From assembly GCA_018821715.1 (NCBI GenBank), contig JAHJLN010000185.1:1-32507 (forward strand): DNA of 32,507 nucleotides. Reading direction: 5' to 3'. Origin of the DNA: Pseudomonadota bacterium. GTDB taxonomy: Bacteria; Desulfobacterota; Desulfobacteria; Desulfobacterales; Desulfobacteraceae. Each line of letters starts with the position of its first letter. Within the stretch, counting starts at the first letter, position 1. The translations under genes and the position numbers were made by a program. A model generated the notes under the pieces. That model did no database searches. It was not told the origin of the DNA and was given only the letters and a program-made list of their open reading frames with translations. This document shows, in pieces, positions 9,389 to 17,570 of the stretch.

Positions 9389-12300
9389 ATGTTGATATTT
9401 AAAGTCGGTACGATTGCAAGACACCTGGGTGTTCACAGAAACACCGTTACCAACTGGATTAATAAAGGAAACCTTCAGGCATCCTTAACTGCTGCCAAGC
9501 GGTATACGATTTCAAAACAAGACTTTATCCTTTTTTGTGAAAAAAAACATATTTCCAAAACTGCCATGGAAAATGTTATTTTAGAAACCCAAACCCAAAC
9601 CCAAACCCAAACCCAAAATAATATTAAAGCCCCTGGAACCATTATCAACAGGGCTATTCCAAATGAGAAAAATCAAACAAAAACAAACAGGCGTGGCACT
9701 GAAAAAATAATTCAAATACCCGGAACAGATAAACTGATCGGTTCGGTTATGATTGTGGGGGGGGGAATAGCGGGTATCCAGGCGGCGATAGAGCTGGCTG
9801 ATTCAGGATACTATGTGTATATTGTTGAAAAAACAGCAGGCATTGGCGGGGTAATGTCCCAGTTGGATAAAACATTTCCGACCAATGATTGTGCCTCATG
9901 TATCATTTTACCAAAGCTTGTGGAGTGCGACCGGCATCTGAACATTGAACTGCTTACGTTATCCCGGGTTGTCAAGGTCCAGGGCAGTGTGGGGCACTTT
10001 AGCATTCAGGTGAAAAAAACCCCCCGGTATGTGGACATGGACAAATGCATTGCCTGCGGGATCTGTGCTGAAAAATGTCCGATTAATGTGAAAGACGAGT
10101 TTAATTTCGGCATTAATAATAAAAAGGCGGCCTATATCAAATATGATCAGTCTGTTCCGCTTAAATATGCCATTGATCCGTCTGCATGTATTTATTTTAC
10201 CCTGGGAAAATGCAGGGCCTGTGAAAAATTTTGTCCCACAGGGGCCATTAATTTTACACAGGTTGAAGAAACGGTTACCATTGAAGCAGGGGCGGTTATT
10301 CTGGCACCGGGATTTAAACCCTTTGATCCTTCAGGTCATGATTTTTTTGGATACCGTATCAAGGATGTGGTCACCAGTCTTGAATTCGAGCGTCTCCTTT
10401 CCATCAGCGGACCGAACAGAGGTAAGCTTCTCAGGCCGTCTGACAGCACAGAACCACGAAAAATCGCCTGGCTGCAATGCGTGGGATCTCGGAACCTTAA
10501 TAATTGCGGCAATTCTTATTGTTCAAATATTTGCTGCATGTCTGCGGTAAAGCAGGGGTTGGCTGCTTTGGATCATATCACGGCCCAGACCCTTGAATGC
10601 ACTATTTTTTTTACGGATTTAAGAAGCCAGGGCAAGGAATCGGAAAAGTTTTTTGAACGGGCAAAACAAGAGAACATCAGATTTGTGAGAGCCATTCCTC
10701 ATACCATGGAACCGGGAAAAGACGGTACCGGTATCCGGATGAGATACATGACCGAACGGGGTGAGGTGATGGTTGAATCTTTTGAAATGGTTGTCCTTTC
10801 CATTGGATTTGAAGCGCCTGAAGATGTATTAACCCTTGCCGGACAATTTGATATTGAGCTGGATCGACACCATTTTGCCAGGACCTCATGTTTCGAACCC
10901 ATAGAAAGCAGCCGGAAAGGGGTCTATGTCATCGGTGCGTTTCAATCCCCTAAACCGATTTCAAGATCAGTGATACAGGCTGCATCAGCAGCCGCCTCTA
11001 TTGCAAGGCTGCTTGCTGAGAAAAAAGGGTCTCTTACAAAAATAAAAATCTTTCCTGATGAACGTGACATTCTCGAAGAAAAGCCCTCGGTCGGTGTGTT
11101 TGTCTGTTCCTGCGGTGTGAATATTGCCGGCATTGTTGATGTGGGTCAGGTTGTGGCATATTCAGCCAGGCTGCCTTACGTGACATATGTTGAGAACAAT
11201 CTTTTTTCCTGCTCTGCCGATGCCCAGGAAAGCATTACACAAAAAATTAAAGAATTCGGGTTGAACCGAATTGTTATTGCCGCCTGCACCCCCAGGACCC
11301 ATGAGCCTTTGTTTCAGGAAACGCTGAAAAATGCCCGGTTGAACGGGTTCATGGTAGAGATGGCCAATATCAGGAATCAAAATTCCTGGGTGCATCAACA
11401 AGACTCAAAGAGTGCGACCCGAAAAGCAAAAGACCAGGTAAGGATGGCCATTGCTAAAGTGGTTCATAATTATCCGCTGAAACAGGATCGGATAAAGGTG
11501 GTTCAAAAAGCCCTTGTTGTGGGGGGCGGTATTGTGGGCCTTGACAGTGCCCTTACCCTTGCCCAGCTGGGGATTGAAACCATATTGATTGAAAAAAGCA
11601 ATGTTTTGGGAGGCAATGCACTGAACCTGGAAACCAGTTTCAAGGGAGAAAATGTACCTTCCCTGCTTGAAGATCTTATCAATAAGGTAAGCCAGAATGA
11701 AAAAATCATGGTTTACAGAAAAGCAACCCTGGAATCGGTTTCAGGGTCAGTTGGAAATTTTAAAGGATTTATCAATATTGCCGGGGAAACAGAACAAATC
11801 AACTTTGGTGCAGCGATAATGGCCACCGGCGGCAAAGAAGCCATCCCTGAAGAGTATCTTTATGGTATGGAGCCCAGGGTGATGACCCAGTTGGAATTTG
11901 ATCGAAAAGTTCTGTTTCATCCGGCTGAAGTCAAAAAAGCCCAGAGTATTGTGTTTATCCAGTGTGTGGGCTCAAGGGAGCCTGAAAGGCCTTATTGCAG
12001 CAGGATCTGCTGCATCCATTCCGTTAAGGCTGCCATTGGGTTAAAAAAGATCCACCCAGGCATTAAAGTTTATATCCTTTACAGGGAAATCAGAACCTAT
12101 GGGGAGTGGGAGTCGTATTACACCGAAGCAAGGGATATCGGCATAATATTTATCCGGTATGAAACCATAAGAAAACCAAAGGTTAAAAAACAGGATAATT
12201 ATTTGACGGTTGAGGTATTTGATCCCATTGCCCGGCGGCCCGTAAGGATTACGGCGGATTATCTGGCCCTGGCAACCGGCATAGTGTCTCGTGATAATCA

Positions 12301-12781
12301 TTATATTGCAGAGTTTTTCAAGTTTAATGTAAATTCAGATGGGTTTTTCAACGGGGCGCATCCAAAGCTCAAGCCGGTTGATTTATCTGTGGCAGGTCTG
12401 TTTCTTGCCGGCATCTGCAATTATCCCAAACCCTTGGACGAGTCCATTGAAGAGTCCAGAGCAGCAGCCTTCAGAGTGTCTGCACTTCTTTTGCAGGAAG
12501 AGATTAAATCAGAAGCCATTAAATCTTTTGCAACAGATCATTGCGATGGGTGTGCCCTTTGTGTTGACGTTTGTCCGTTTCATGCCCTCTCGATTATGAA
12601 AACAGATGTGCGAAAAAGCAGATCTAATCTCACAGTTGTCACTGATCCGGCCTTATGCCAGGGGTGTGGCCTTTGTGCTGCAACATGTCCCAAAGACGGC
12701 ATTATGGTCCATGGGTTTACAATGAAACAACTTATGGCGCAAGTGCGTGCTGCGGTTAATGAAGGCACAATGGAAACATAA
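9389..12781 (+). CDS. hdrA: HdrA-like electron-bifurcating flavoprotein, doubled, with N-terminal helix-turn-helix domain (copy 1)
   Basis: This 1130-residue protein is much longer than a standard HdrA (around 650). Order: a helix-turn-helix domain of excisionase/MerR type (1-57; FKVGTIARHLGVHRNTVTNW, wing TAAKRYTIS); a linker with five TQ repeats; a first HdrA-type FAD domain (GGGIAG near 122); two cluster-binding segments (CIACGICAEKCP near 219, CRACEKFCP near 275); the HdrA N-terminal-type motif VCSCGVNIAG (near 571); a second FAD domain (VVGGGIVG near 708); and two C-terminal [4Fe-4S] motifs (CDGCALCVDVCP near 1050, CQGCGLCAATCP near 1089). HdrA carries the bifurcating flavin in Hdr complexes; that activity is inferred. 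ATG 9389 is preferred to 9359 because AAAGGGAG lies eight bases upstream and the paralogue starts at the same point. It leads module 1 with the HdrCB-like and FrhB-like genes. Confidence 0.9.
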   Translation: MLIFKVGTIARHLGVHRNTVTNWINKGNLQASLTAAKRYTISKQDFILFCEKKHISKTAMENVILETQTQTQTQTQNNIKAPGTIINRAIPNEKNQTKTNRRGTEKIIQIPGTDKLIGSVMIVGGGIAGIQAAIELADSGYYVYIVEKTAGIGGVMSQLDKTFPTNDCASCIILPKLVECDRHLNIELLTLSRVVKVQGSVGHFSIQVKKTPRYVDMDKCIACGICAEKCPINVKDEFNFGINNKKAAYIKYDQSVPLKYAIDPSACIYFTLGKCRACEKFCPTGAINFTQVEETVTIEAGAVILAPGFKPFDPSGHDFFGYRIKDVVTSLEFERLLSISGPNRGKLLRPSDSTEPRKIAWLQCVGSRNLNNCGNSYCSNICCMSAVKQGLAALDHITAQTLECTIFFTDLRSQGKESEKFFERAKQENIRFVRAIPHTMEPGKDGTGIRMRYMTERGEVMVESFEMVVLSIGFEAPEDVLTLAGQFDIELDRHHFARTSCFEPIESSRKGVYVIGAFQSPKPISRSVIQAASAAASIARLLAEKKGSLTKIKIFPDERDILEEKPSVGVFVCSCGVNIAGIVDVGQVVAYSARLPYVTYVENNLFSCSADAQESITQKIKEFGLNRIVIAACTPRTHEPLFQETLKNARLNGFMVEMANIRNQNSWVHQQDSKSATRKAKDQVRMAIAKVVHNYPLKQDRIKVVQKALVVGGGIVGLDSALTLAQLGIETILIEKSNVLGGNALNLETSFKGENVPSLLEDLINKVSQNEKIMVYRKATLESVSGSVGNFKGFINIAGETEQINFGAAIMATGGKEAIPEEYLYGMEPRVMTQLEFDRKVLFHPAEVKKAQSIVFIQCVGSREPERPYCSRICCIHSVKAAIGLKKIHPGIKVYILYREIRTYGEWESYYTEARDIGIIFIRYETIRKPKVKKQDNYLTVEVFDPIARRPVRITADYLALATGIVSRDNHYIAEFFKFNVNSDGFFNGAHPKLKPVDLSVAGLFLAGICNYPKPLDESIEESRAAAFRVSALLLQEEIKSEAIKSFATDHCDGCALCVDVCPFHALSIMKTDVRKSRSNLTVVTDPALCQGCGLCAATCPKDGIMVHGFTMKQLMAQVRAAVNEGTMET
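9585..9617 (+). repeat. In-frame hexanucleotide repeat (AAACCC)5
   Basis: Five perfect AAACCC units (9585-9614) plus a trailing AAA encode a Thr-Gln dipeptide repeat in the linker between the helix-turn-helix and the HdrA part. Each unit is two codons, so gain or loss by slippage would change linker length without breaking the frame. The paralogue at 21077 has no such repeat. Confidence 0.95.
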
Positions 12782-12851
12782 TGCCGCAAAAACAAAAAAG
12801 AGACCCTTATAAGAGATTAACACCTATACAGGATGTGAATAGACAATAAAA

Positions 12852-14198
12852 ATGACAGCAATTGATCAAAATGGGTTTAGTGATAAAGAAGGCATCATAC
12901 GGGTTGCTCCTGTTGAGTTGGGCATTGGAAGCAAGACGGTACTTAAGGATCTTGTTTTATCCATATTGCCAAAAGGCAGAAATCTGACATCCTGTTTTAA
13001 CTGTGGTGCATGTTCATCCGGATGCCCGGCCAGCGGTCTTGCCGGGATGGATCCAAGAAAATTTGTCAGAATGGTTTCTTTGGGTATGGATGAAGAGATC
13101 ATGACCAATGACTGGGTATGGATGTGCACGACATGTCATCGCTGTGTCCATGTCTGCCCCATGAAGATTGATATTCCTCAACTTGTTTCTATTATTCGAA
13201 GTCAATGGCCAAGGGAAAAAAGGCCGAAAACCATTGTAAACGACTGCGAAAGATCGCTTAAAAGTGATACCTGTTCTACTGCGGGAATCAGTGTCGAGGA
13301 TTGGAAATTTATTGTAGCAGATGTTGTTGATGACGTAAGACAAACACAGCAGGGGTTTGAAGAGCTCAATGTTCCCATGGATGAGAAAGGTGCGCTGCTG
13401 TTTTTAAATCAGAATTCAAGCATGCCGTTGACAGAGCCGCTGGAGATGGCTCCCTTGTGGAAAATCCTGCACCTTGCCGGTGCAAACTGGACCTATGGGT
13501 CACAGGGGTGGGCAGCGGAAAATTTTGGGATGTTTCTTGCCGATAATAACGCCTGGGAAAAAATCGTTAGAAAAAAAACAGCGGTTATTGAACAACTGGG
13601 GTGTAAAGTTCTGTTAAATACAGAATGCGGCCATGATTTCCTTGCGGCCAAACATGGGCTTGAAAAATTTAAAATACCCCATTCATTTGAGGTTAAAAGT
13701 ATTATTGAATACTATGCTGACTGGATACGCAAAGGCAGGCTGAAGATGAGCTCTGACTGGAACCTGGACTTGAAAATTAAATTTACAGTTCAAGACCCCT
13801 GTCAATTGGTCAGAAAAAGCTATGGGGATTTCATTGCTGATGAACTCAGGTTTGTGGTCAAGGAAGCCGTGGGGGAAGAAAATTTTGTTGATATGGTTCC
13901 AAACCGTTCCAATAACTATTGTTGTGGTGGCGGGGGCGGCGCCATCCTGTCGGATTTTAAAGAGGAAAGACTTTCTTACGGAAAGATTAAGCTTGAGCAG
14001 ATTCTCGAGACGGAAGCCGCTTATTGCATTACCCCCTGCAACAATTGCCACGGTCAGATAATGGAGTTGAGTCAGCATTATCATGCAAGGGTCAAGACCA
14101 TCCATTTGTGGACAATTATCTGTCTGTCAATGGGAGTCTTGGGGGAAGATGAGCGCAAATACCTGGGGGATGATCTGGCCATGGTCGGGCTTAAATAA
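12852..14198 (+). CDS. HdrC-HdrB-like fused iron-sulfur protein (copy 1)
   Basis: The 448-residue protein joins an HdrC-like N-terminus to an HdrB/HdrD-like C-terminus. The N-terminal part has two [4Fe-4S] motifs (Cys48, 51, 54, 58 in CFNCGACSSGCP and Cys92, 95, 98, 102 in CTTCHRCVHVCP). The C-terminal part has one complete CCG-type set (DPCQLV, NNYCCGGGGGA, CITPCNNCH) that could hold a non-cubane cluster, and a first CCG region whose cysteines are mostly gone (only NTECGHDF remains). In Hdr complexes this unit takes the high-potential electrons from HdrA. The acceptor is unknown; a disulfide, DsrC-like protein or quinone-linked partner are possibilities. No membrane segment is present. There is no strong ribosome-binding site, but the start aligns with that of copy 2. 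Confidence 0.88.
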   Translation: MTAIDQNGFSDKEGIIRVAPVELGIGSKTVLKDLVLSILPKGRNLTSCFNCGACSSGCPASGLAGMDPRKFVRMVSLGMDEEIMTNDWVWMCTTCHRCVHVCPMKIDIPQLVSIIRSQWPREKRPKTIVNDCERSLKSDTCSTAGISVEDWKFIVADVVDDVRQTQQGFEELNVPMDEKGALLFLNQNSSMPLTEPLEMAPLWKILHLAGANWTYGSQGWAAENFGMFLADNNAWEKIVRKKTAVIEQLGCKVLLNTECGHDFLAAKHGLEKFKIPHSFEVKSIIEYYADWIRKGRLKMSSDWNLDLKIKFTVQDPCQLVRKSYGDFIADELRFVVKEAVGEENFVDMVPNRSNNYCCGGGGGAILSDFKEERLSYGKIKLEQILETEAAYCITPCNNCHGQIMELSQHYHARVKTIHLWTIICLSMGVLGEDERKYLGDDLAMVGLK

Positions 14199-14221
14199 AG
14201 GGACGGTAAAGGGAAAGCTTT

Positions 14222-15340
14222 ATGAAAACTTTTTTTAATCTGGTACAGGAAGTGCAAAAACCCGGGTTATGTTACAGGTGTGGGGGGTGTGCTGTTTTTT
14301 GCACTGCCATCAATTACGGAGCATTAGAAATTGATAAAACCGGCAAGCCTGTTTATGGGGATATGGAAAAATGTATTGAATGCGGTCTTTGTTATTCCAT
14401 CTGCCCTGAGATCAGTGATCTGGATGAAGAGACAAAACGCCAGGCCAACTGGAGCGAGCCCATGGGAAGGGTTATTGAAACAACGGTTGTCCGGGCATCT
14501 GACACAAGGGTAAGGCAAAGAGCGACCGATGGCGGAGCTGTGACAGCACTTTTGCTGCATCTTTTCGACCGTAATAGAATAGATGGTGCCATTGTGACCC
14601 GATCGGTAGGTCATTTTCAGCGCCAGCCTTTTTTGGCAACCACCCGGCAGGATATCTCGGATTCTGCAGGATTTTTCTTTGATGTTTCCCACGGGATGAA
14701 ACGGTTCAGCGATGAATACATGACGTTTTCAAGTATTGAACAGTTTGATCCCATGGTCAAAAAAGGTCTGAAAAGAGTTGCTTTGGTCGGAACTCCCTGC
14801 CAGATAAAATCCTTACGCAAGATGCAGGTGTTGAATCTGGTGCCGTCGGATTCCATAAAAATATGCTTTGGGCTTTTCTGTTCCGGGAATTTTACCTTTG
14901 GCATTGAAGAGCAGCAGAAACTTGCCGAAATTGCCGGTTTCGCGTGGAATGATGTTATCAAAATCAACTTGAAAGAAAGGCTTGTCATTACGTTAAAGTC
15001 CGGTGATAGAAGAACGGTTGAACTTGAGGATATGGAATCTTTAAAACGATATGCCTGTCATTATTGTGGCGACTATTCAGCAGAATTTGCAGATATTTCC
15101 TTTGGCGGGATCGGTGCCAAAGAAGGCTGGTCTACGGTCATTACCCGAACGCCTCTTGGGCGGGCAGTACTGGCAGACTGCCGCAGTTTTAAAAGCATAG
15201 AACAATTCAATATTGAAGATAACCCTGAATATGCCAGCAAAGCGCTTCAGGCGGTTAGAAAAGCCTCTTTTGAAAAAAAGAAAAAATCCAGACATAAAAG
15301 AAGAAATCTTCAGGCAAAGTCAGTGCAGGTTAAGGTATAG
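14222..15340 (+). CDS. FrhB/FdhB-like iron-sulfur flavoprotein (copy 1)
   Basis: The 372-residue protein belongs to the coenzyme F420 hydrogenase/dehydrogenase beta-subunit family. Two ferredoxin-type clusters are at the start (Cys17, 20, 23, 27 and Cys51, 54, 57, 61), followed by the FrhB N- and C-terminal domains with RATDGGAVTALLLHL, VGTPCQIKSLRK, FGLFCSGNFTFG and YACHYCGDYSAEFADISFGG. Family members bind FAD and exchange electrons between F420, ferredoxin or other partners and iron-sulfur chains. Which partner is used here is not shown; F420 itself should not be assumed. It is the last gene of module 1, 23 bases after the HdrCB-like gene with AAGGGA before the ATG. Its stop lies only seven bases from the stop of the convergent gene, leaving no room for a separate terminator. 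Confidence 0.88.
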   Translation: MKTFFNLVQEVQKPGLCYRCGGCAVFCTAINYGALEIDKTGKPVYGDMEKCIECGLCYSICPEISDLDEETKRQANWSEPMGRVIETTVVRASDTRVRQRATDGGAVTALLLHLFDRNRIDGAIVTRSVGHFQRQPFLATTRQDISDSAGFFFDVSHGMKRFSDEYMTFSSIEQFDPMVKKGLKRVALVGTPCQIKSLRKMQVLNLVPSDSIKICFGLFCSGNFTFGIEEQQKLAEIAGFAWNDVIKINLKERLVITLKSGDRRTVELEDMESLKRYACHYCGDYSAEFADISFGGIGAKEGWSTVITRTPLGRAVLADCRSFKSIEQFNIEDNPEYASKALQAVRKASFEKKKKSRHKRRNLQAKSVQVKV

Positions 15341-15347
15341 TTTAATA

Positions 15348-15968
15348 TTATTTAGTGGAATAGGCTTTGATCTGTGATTCGCTGCTGTTTTTAATCGCTT
15401 CCATCTGAAGATGTGTGTCCACATATCTTGCCAGGATTTCTGCAGCTTTGCCGGGCGGGGGAATAATCATATAGTGGTCAATGATGGCATGGGCGAACTC
15501 ATGGGCAAGCATGCCCTCGTAAAGGTCGTCCAATTGAATATAGATCGTCAGTTTTTCATGGGCATACCAAGCTCTTGCATTGCATTCTTTTTTATAAAGC
15601 GCATAAAACGCATGGTTCAATTGTTGTCTGTTGCTGAATATTTTAACGTTGATTTTATTGGTAAATCCCTTCATTTCAAGGAGATCCTGGGATTTTCTGA
15701 ACAGAGCGTCTATTTTTTTTGAAATGGTAACAGCCAGGCGTGAATCAGAGTTATCATTATTTGGATTATAGTTTATCCGGGTGTTAAATCGGTTTAAATC
15801 ATCCATGTTTTGAAAATACAGGATTGTATTCTCTGTGTGAATCTGTTGCCAGTTGACTGGTGCTGATATACCGGCATAACCATTCCCAAATGACACAAAG
15901 ACAATCAGGCTGATGAAAGCTGCAGCTTTTAAAAAGTTGATGTTTATATGGCAGAGAGTCGTTTTCAT
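15348..15968 (-). CDS. Exported putative zinc metallopeptidase (HExxH)
   Basis: The 206-residue protein starts with a Sec-type signal peptide (hydrophobic FLKAAAFISLIVFVSFG, cleavage likely after GYA) and is otherwise soluble. Residues 156-160 form HEFAH, the HExxH zinc-protease signature, followed by AIIDHYM. A second glutamate that could act as third ligand (AAEILARYVD) lies about 20 residues further on, as in gluzincin/peptidase MA-like families. I do not recognise a specific named family. The neighbour at 16267 is another small exported protein, and the two end in similar residues (AYSTK and AYSTE). A role near the periplasmic hydrogenase is only suggested by position. Confidence 0.7.
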   Translation of the reverse strand: MKTTLCHININFLKAAAFISLIVFVSFGNGYAGISAPVNWQQIHTENTILYFQNMDDLNRFNTRINYNPNNDNSDSRLAVTISKKIDALFRKSQDLLEMKGFTNKINVKIFSNRQQLNHAFYALYKKECNARAWYAHEKLTIYIQLDDLYEGMLAHEFAHAIIDHYMIIPPPGKAAEILARYVDTHLQMEAIKNSSESQIKAYSTK

Positions 15969-16144
15969 TATAAGCAGGGCCTATTTTTATGCATTATGCA
16001 AAGTGTGCAAAATGTGCTAAATGTATTAAAGCATAGTTTGCCGGGTTTTGTCAATATGGATAGGTGCTTTTTTAAAAAAAAGATTAGAATTGATTTTGTC
16101 AGGGACTATAATTTTAAATGGATGTTGTTGTTGAAAAGGAATAG

Positions 16145-16269
16145 TTGAAGGGGTGTGTTAATACAAACAGCCTTGATTCATCAAGAGAAATGAATCAAGG
16201 CTGTTTGTATCATCGAGCAACTGTCTTGCTGGCTGGCGGTTCAGAAGACAGGATTGAAGGGGTCTGTTA
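16145..16269. repeat. 16-base direct repeat flanking a perfect hairpin
   Basis: TTGAAGGGGTGTGTTA (16145-16160) recurs with one mismatch as TTGAAGGGGTCTGTTA (16254-16269). The second copy includes the stop codon of the exported protein gene at 16267. Between them lies the 20-base-pair hairpin of 16161-16210. Confidence 0.8.
16161..16210. repeat. Perfect 20-bp inverted repeat with 10-base loop
   Basis: ATACAAACAGCCTTGATTCA (16161-16180) is followed by a ten-base loop and its exact reverse complement (16191-16210). It lies about 57 bases past the stop of the minus-strand gene at 16267, so it may end or protect that transcript. Neither strand has the run of T expected after an intrinsic terminator. 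Confidence 0.85.
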
Positions 16270-16638
16270 TTCTGTGGAATACGCCTCCATGCTGGTATTG
16301 ATATTCTGTATCTTGGTTCCTAGAAAGGAATTCATCCCTGTATGGGTCAATTTTACATTTTTGCTGATCATGTTGTTGATAAGCTTTTGTCTGTAGGCTT
16401 TTAAAAAAGAGATTTTCTTTACAGCATCCTTGCCGATGTCGGCCAGTATTTTAAATTCAGAATCAACCAGATAAATTCTTTTTTGATAAAAGGACACTTT
16501 GCCGTCGATGGTTGCCCCATAAACGATGTTCTGCATCTTAGTGGAAGGATCTGATAATGACACGCCTTGTGCCGCCCAGACACATGATGTTGCGGCCACC
16601 ATACATACTATAGCAGTGAGTATAAACCATTTTTTCAT
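16267..16638 (-). CDS. Small exported protein of unknown function
   Basis: The 123-residue product has a clear Sec signal peptide (MKKWFILTAIVCMVAATSCVWA) and a mature part of about 100 residues rich in Lys and beta-type segments (NIVYGATIDGKVSFYQKRIYLVDSEF is split here only for description of a likely beta-rich start). A CAAGGAGG sequence lies six bases before the ATG, a strong ribosome-binding site, so the gene is very likely real. I do not recognise the family. It has no cysteine in the mature part. Its last residues (EAYSTE) resemble those of the adjacent exported HExxH protein (KAYSTK). It precedes that gene on the same strand, 298 bases apart. Confidence 0.75.
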   Translation of the reverse strand: MKKWFILTAIVCMVAATSCVWAAQGVSLSDPSTKMQNIVYGATIDGKVSFYQKRIYLVDSEFKILADIGKDAVKKISFLKAYRQKLINNMISKNVKLTHTGMNSFLGTKIQNINTSMEAYSTE

Positions 16639-16971
16639 TTTGCCTCCTTGAAAACCGCTTTGGTTTTAATTGCCTGTTTTGATTTAATGCTATATCAGCG
16701 AAATCCTAAAACATTTGTTGTTAAAGGAGAAATGCTAATAATGCAACCCTGCCAGTGATCAGATTATATCAAGATTTTTTTTCAAATCAAAGAAAATTGA
16801 GGAAAAATGTAACTGCTTTTGCAATAAAAGTGTGCCATCCAAAAACTGAACAGATTGGGTTGAAGGTAATTGTTGTGCAAGGTTTACAGAATTTATAATT
16901 TTCCGCTGAAATTTTCGCATAAGCTTTATACGAACCCTATGCGCAATTTAAGATCGTATCGAAAGTTTTTT
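16639..16971. other. Intergenic region upstream of exported protein gene
   Basis: This 333-base AT-rich stretch separates the maturation protease (minus, stop at 16972) from the exported protein (minus, start 16638). It holds an 8-bp hairpin CGCATAAG (16916-16923) / CCTATGCG (16936-16943) with one G-U pair just past the protease gene, and one TTGTGCAA motif (16873-16880). No convincing ORF or promoter is visible. Confidence 0.5.
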
Positions 16972-17439
16972 TTAGTTGAGCAATTCTTTGATATGCTTTC
17001 TGGCCACTTTCATGAAGGATGGAAGGGCTTTGGCAAGGGTAGACGTCAGTTGGGTTCCCCAGTCTATTTTTTCAGGCTCAATGCCAATCACTTTTAACCG
17101 GGGTCGGTGTCCCCGCATCTGGGCCATGTCAAGGGAGTCCAAAAGATCGATATCATGAAGTGATAACACCTGTTTTTCATTTTTTACAAGGTCGTCTTCA
17201 TCAAGGCTGTAGATGGTGCCGGGCTTATGTCCGGCCCGGACAATATCCAATACCAGAATTTGTTCGTATGTTTCAAAAAGATAAAATATATCCTGGGTAA
17301 AGGTTCCTCCGTCAATAAAATCAACCAATGTTTCATCAAAGTCTTGTTTTTCTTTCCAGAATTCATGAATCGCATGAACCCCGAGACCTTCATCCATCAT
17401 GAGGAGGTTACCTACACCCAAAACCAAAAGTTTTTTCAT
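16972..17439 (-). CDS. hysD: Hydrogenase maturation endopeptidase, probably for the [NiFeSe] large subunit
   Basis: The 155-residue protein is a HybD/HyaD-type protease that removes the C-terminal propeptide of a hydrogenase large subunit after nickel insertion. It starts MKKLLVLGVGNLLMMDEGLG, the family signature, and the three expected nickel-sensing ligands are present: Glu17, Asp65 (LVLDIV) and His95 (SLHDID). It lies directly downstream of hysBA on the same strand, separated by about 130 bases that include a hairpin, so HysA is the likely substrate; the HysA frame read through its TGA does have a 16-residue extension after the last His. The gene symbol is assigned by context. Confidence 0.9.
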   Translation of the reverse strand: MKKLLVLGVGNLLMMDEGLGVHAIHEFWKEKQDFDETLVDFIDGGTFTQDIFYLFETYEQILVLDIVRAGHKPGTIYSLDEDDLVKNEKQVLSLHDIDLLDSLDMAQMRGHRPRLKVIGIEPEKIDWGTQLTSTLAKALPSFMKVARKHIKELLN

Positions 17440-17513
17440 TTGCTTAAAATTTCCACTTTGTGACTACTGCTAAAAAATAGCTGATAACAAAAAAAATAGT
17501 TTTGTGCAATAAC

Positions 17514-17545
17514 TAAGCGGGGATGAAAAATTTCATCCCCGCTTA
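17514..17545 (-). terminator. Hairpin after hysA, probable terminator or processing site
   Basis: TAAGCGGGGATGAAA (17514-17528), a two-base loop and the exact reverse complement (17531-17545) form a 15-bp stem beginning 25 bases past the hysA stop. On the minus strand a run of eight T follows, but only about 20 bases later, so this could be a terminator or a stabilising 3' hairpin that lowers expression of the downstream protease gene. Confidence 0.65.
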
Positions 17546-17570
17546 ACACAACAGAACAGAACAACGAACA

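Noticed and set aside
9585-9617. AAACCC repeat as a telomere-like or CRISPR-like element
   Set aside because: It is only five units, inside a coding frame, with no spacers; a coding microsatellite explains it.
14222-15340. Assigning F420 as cofactor because of the FrhB family match
   Set aside because: Family members in other bacteria work without F420, and no F420 biosynthesis gene is in the window.
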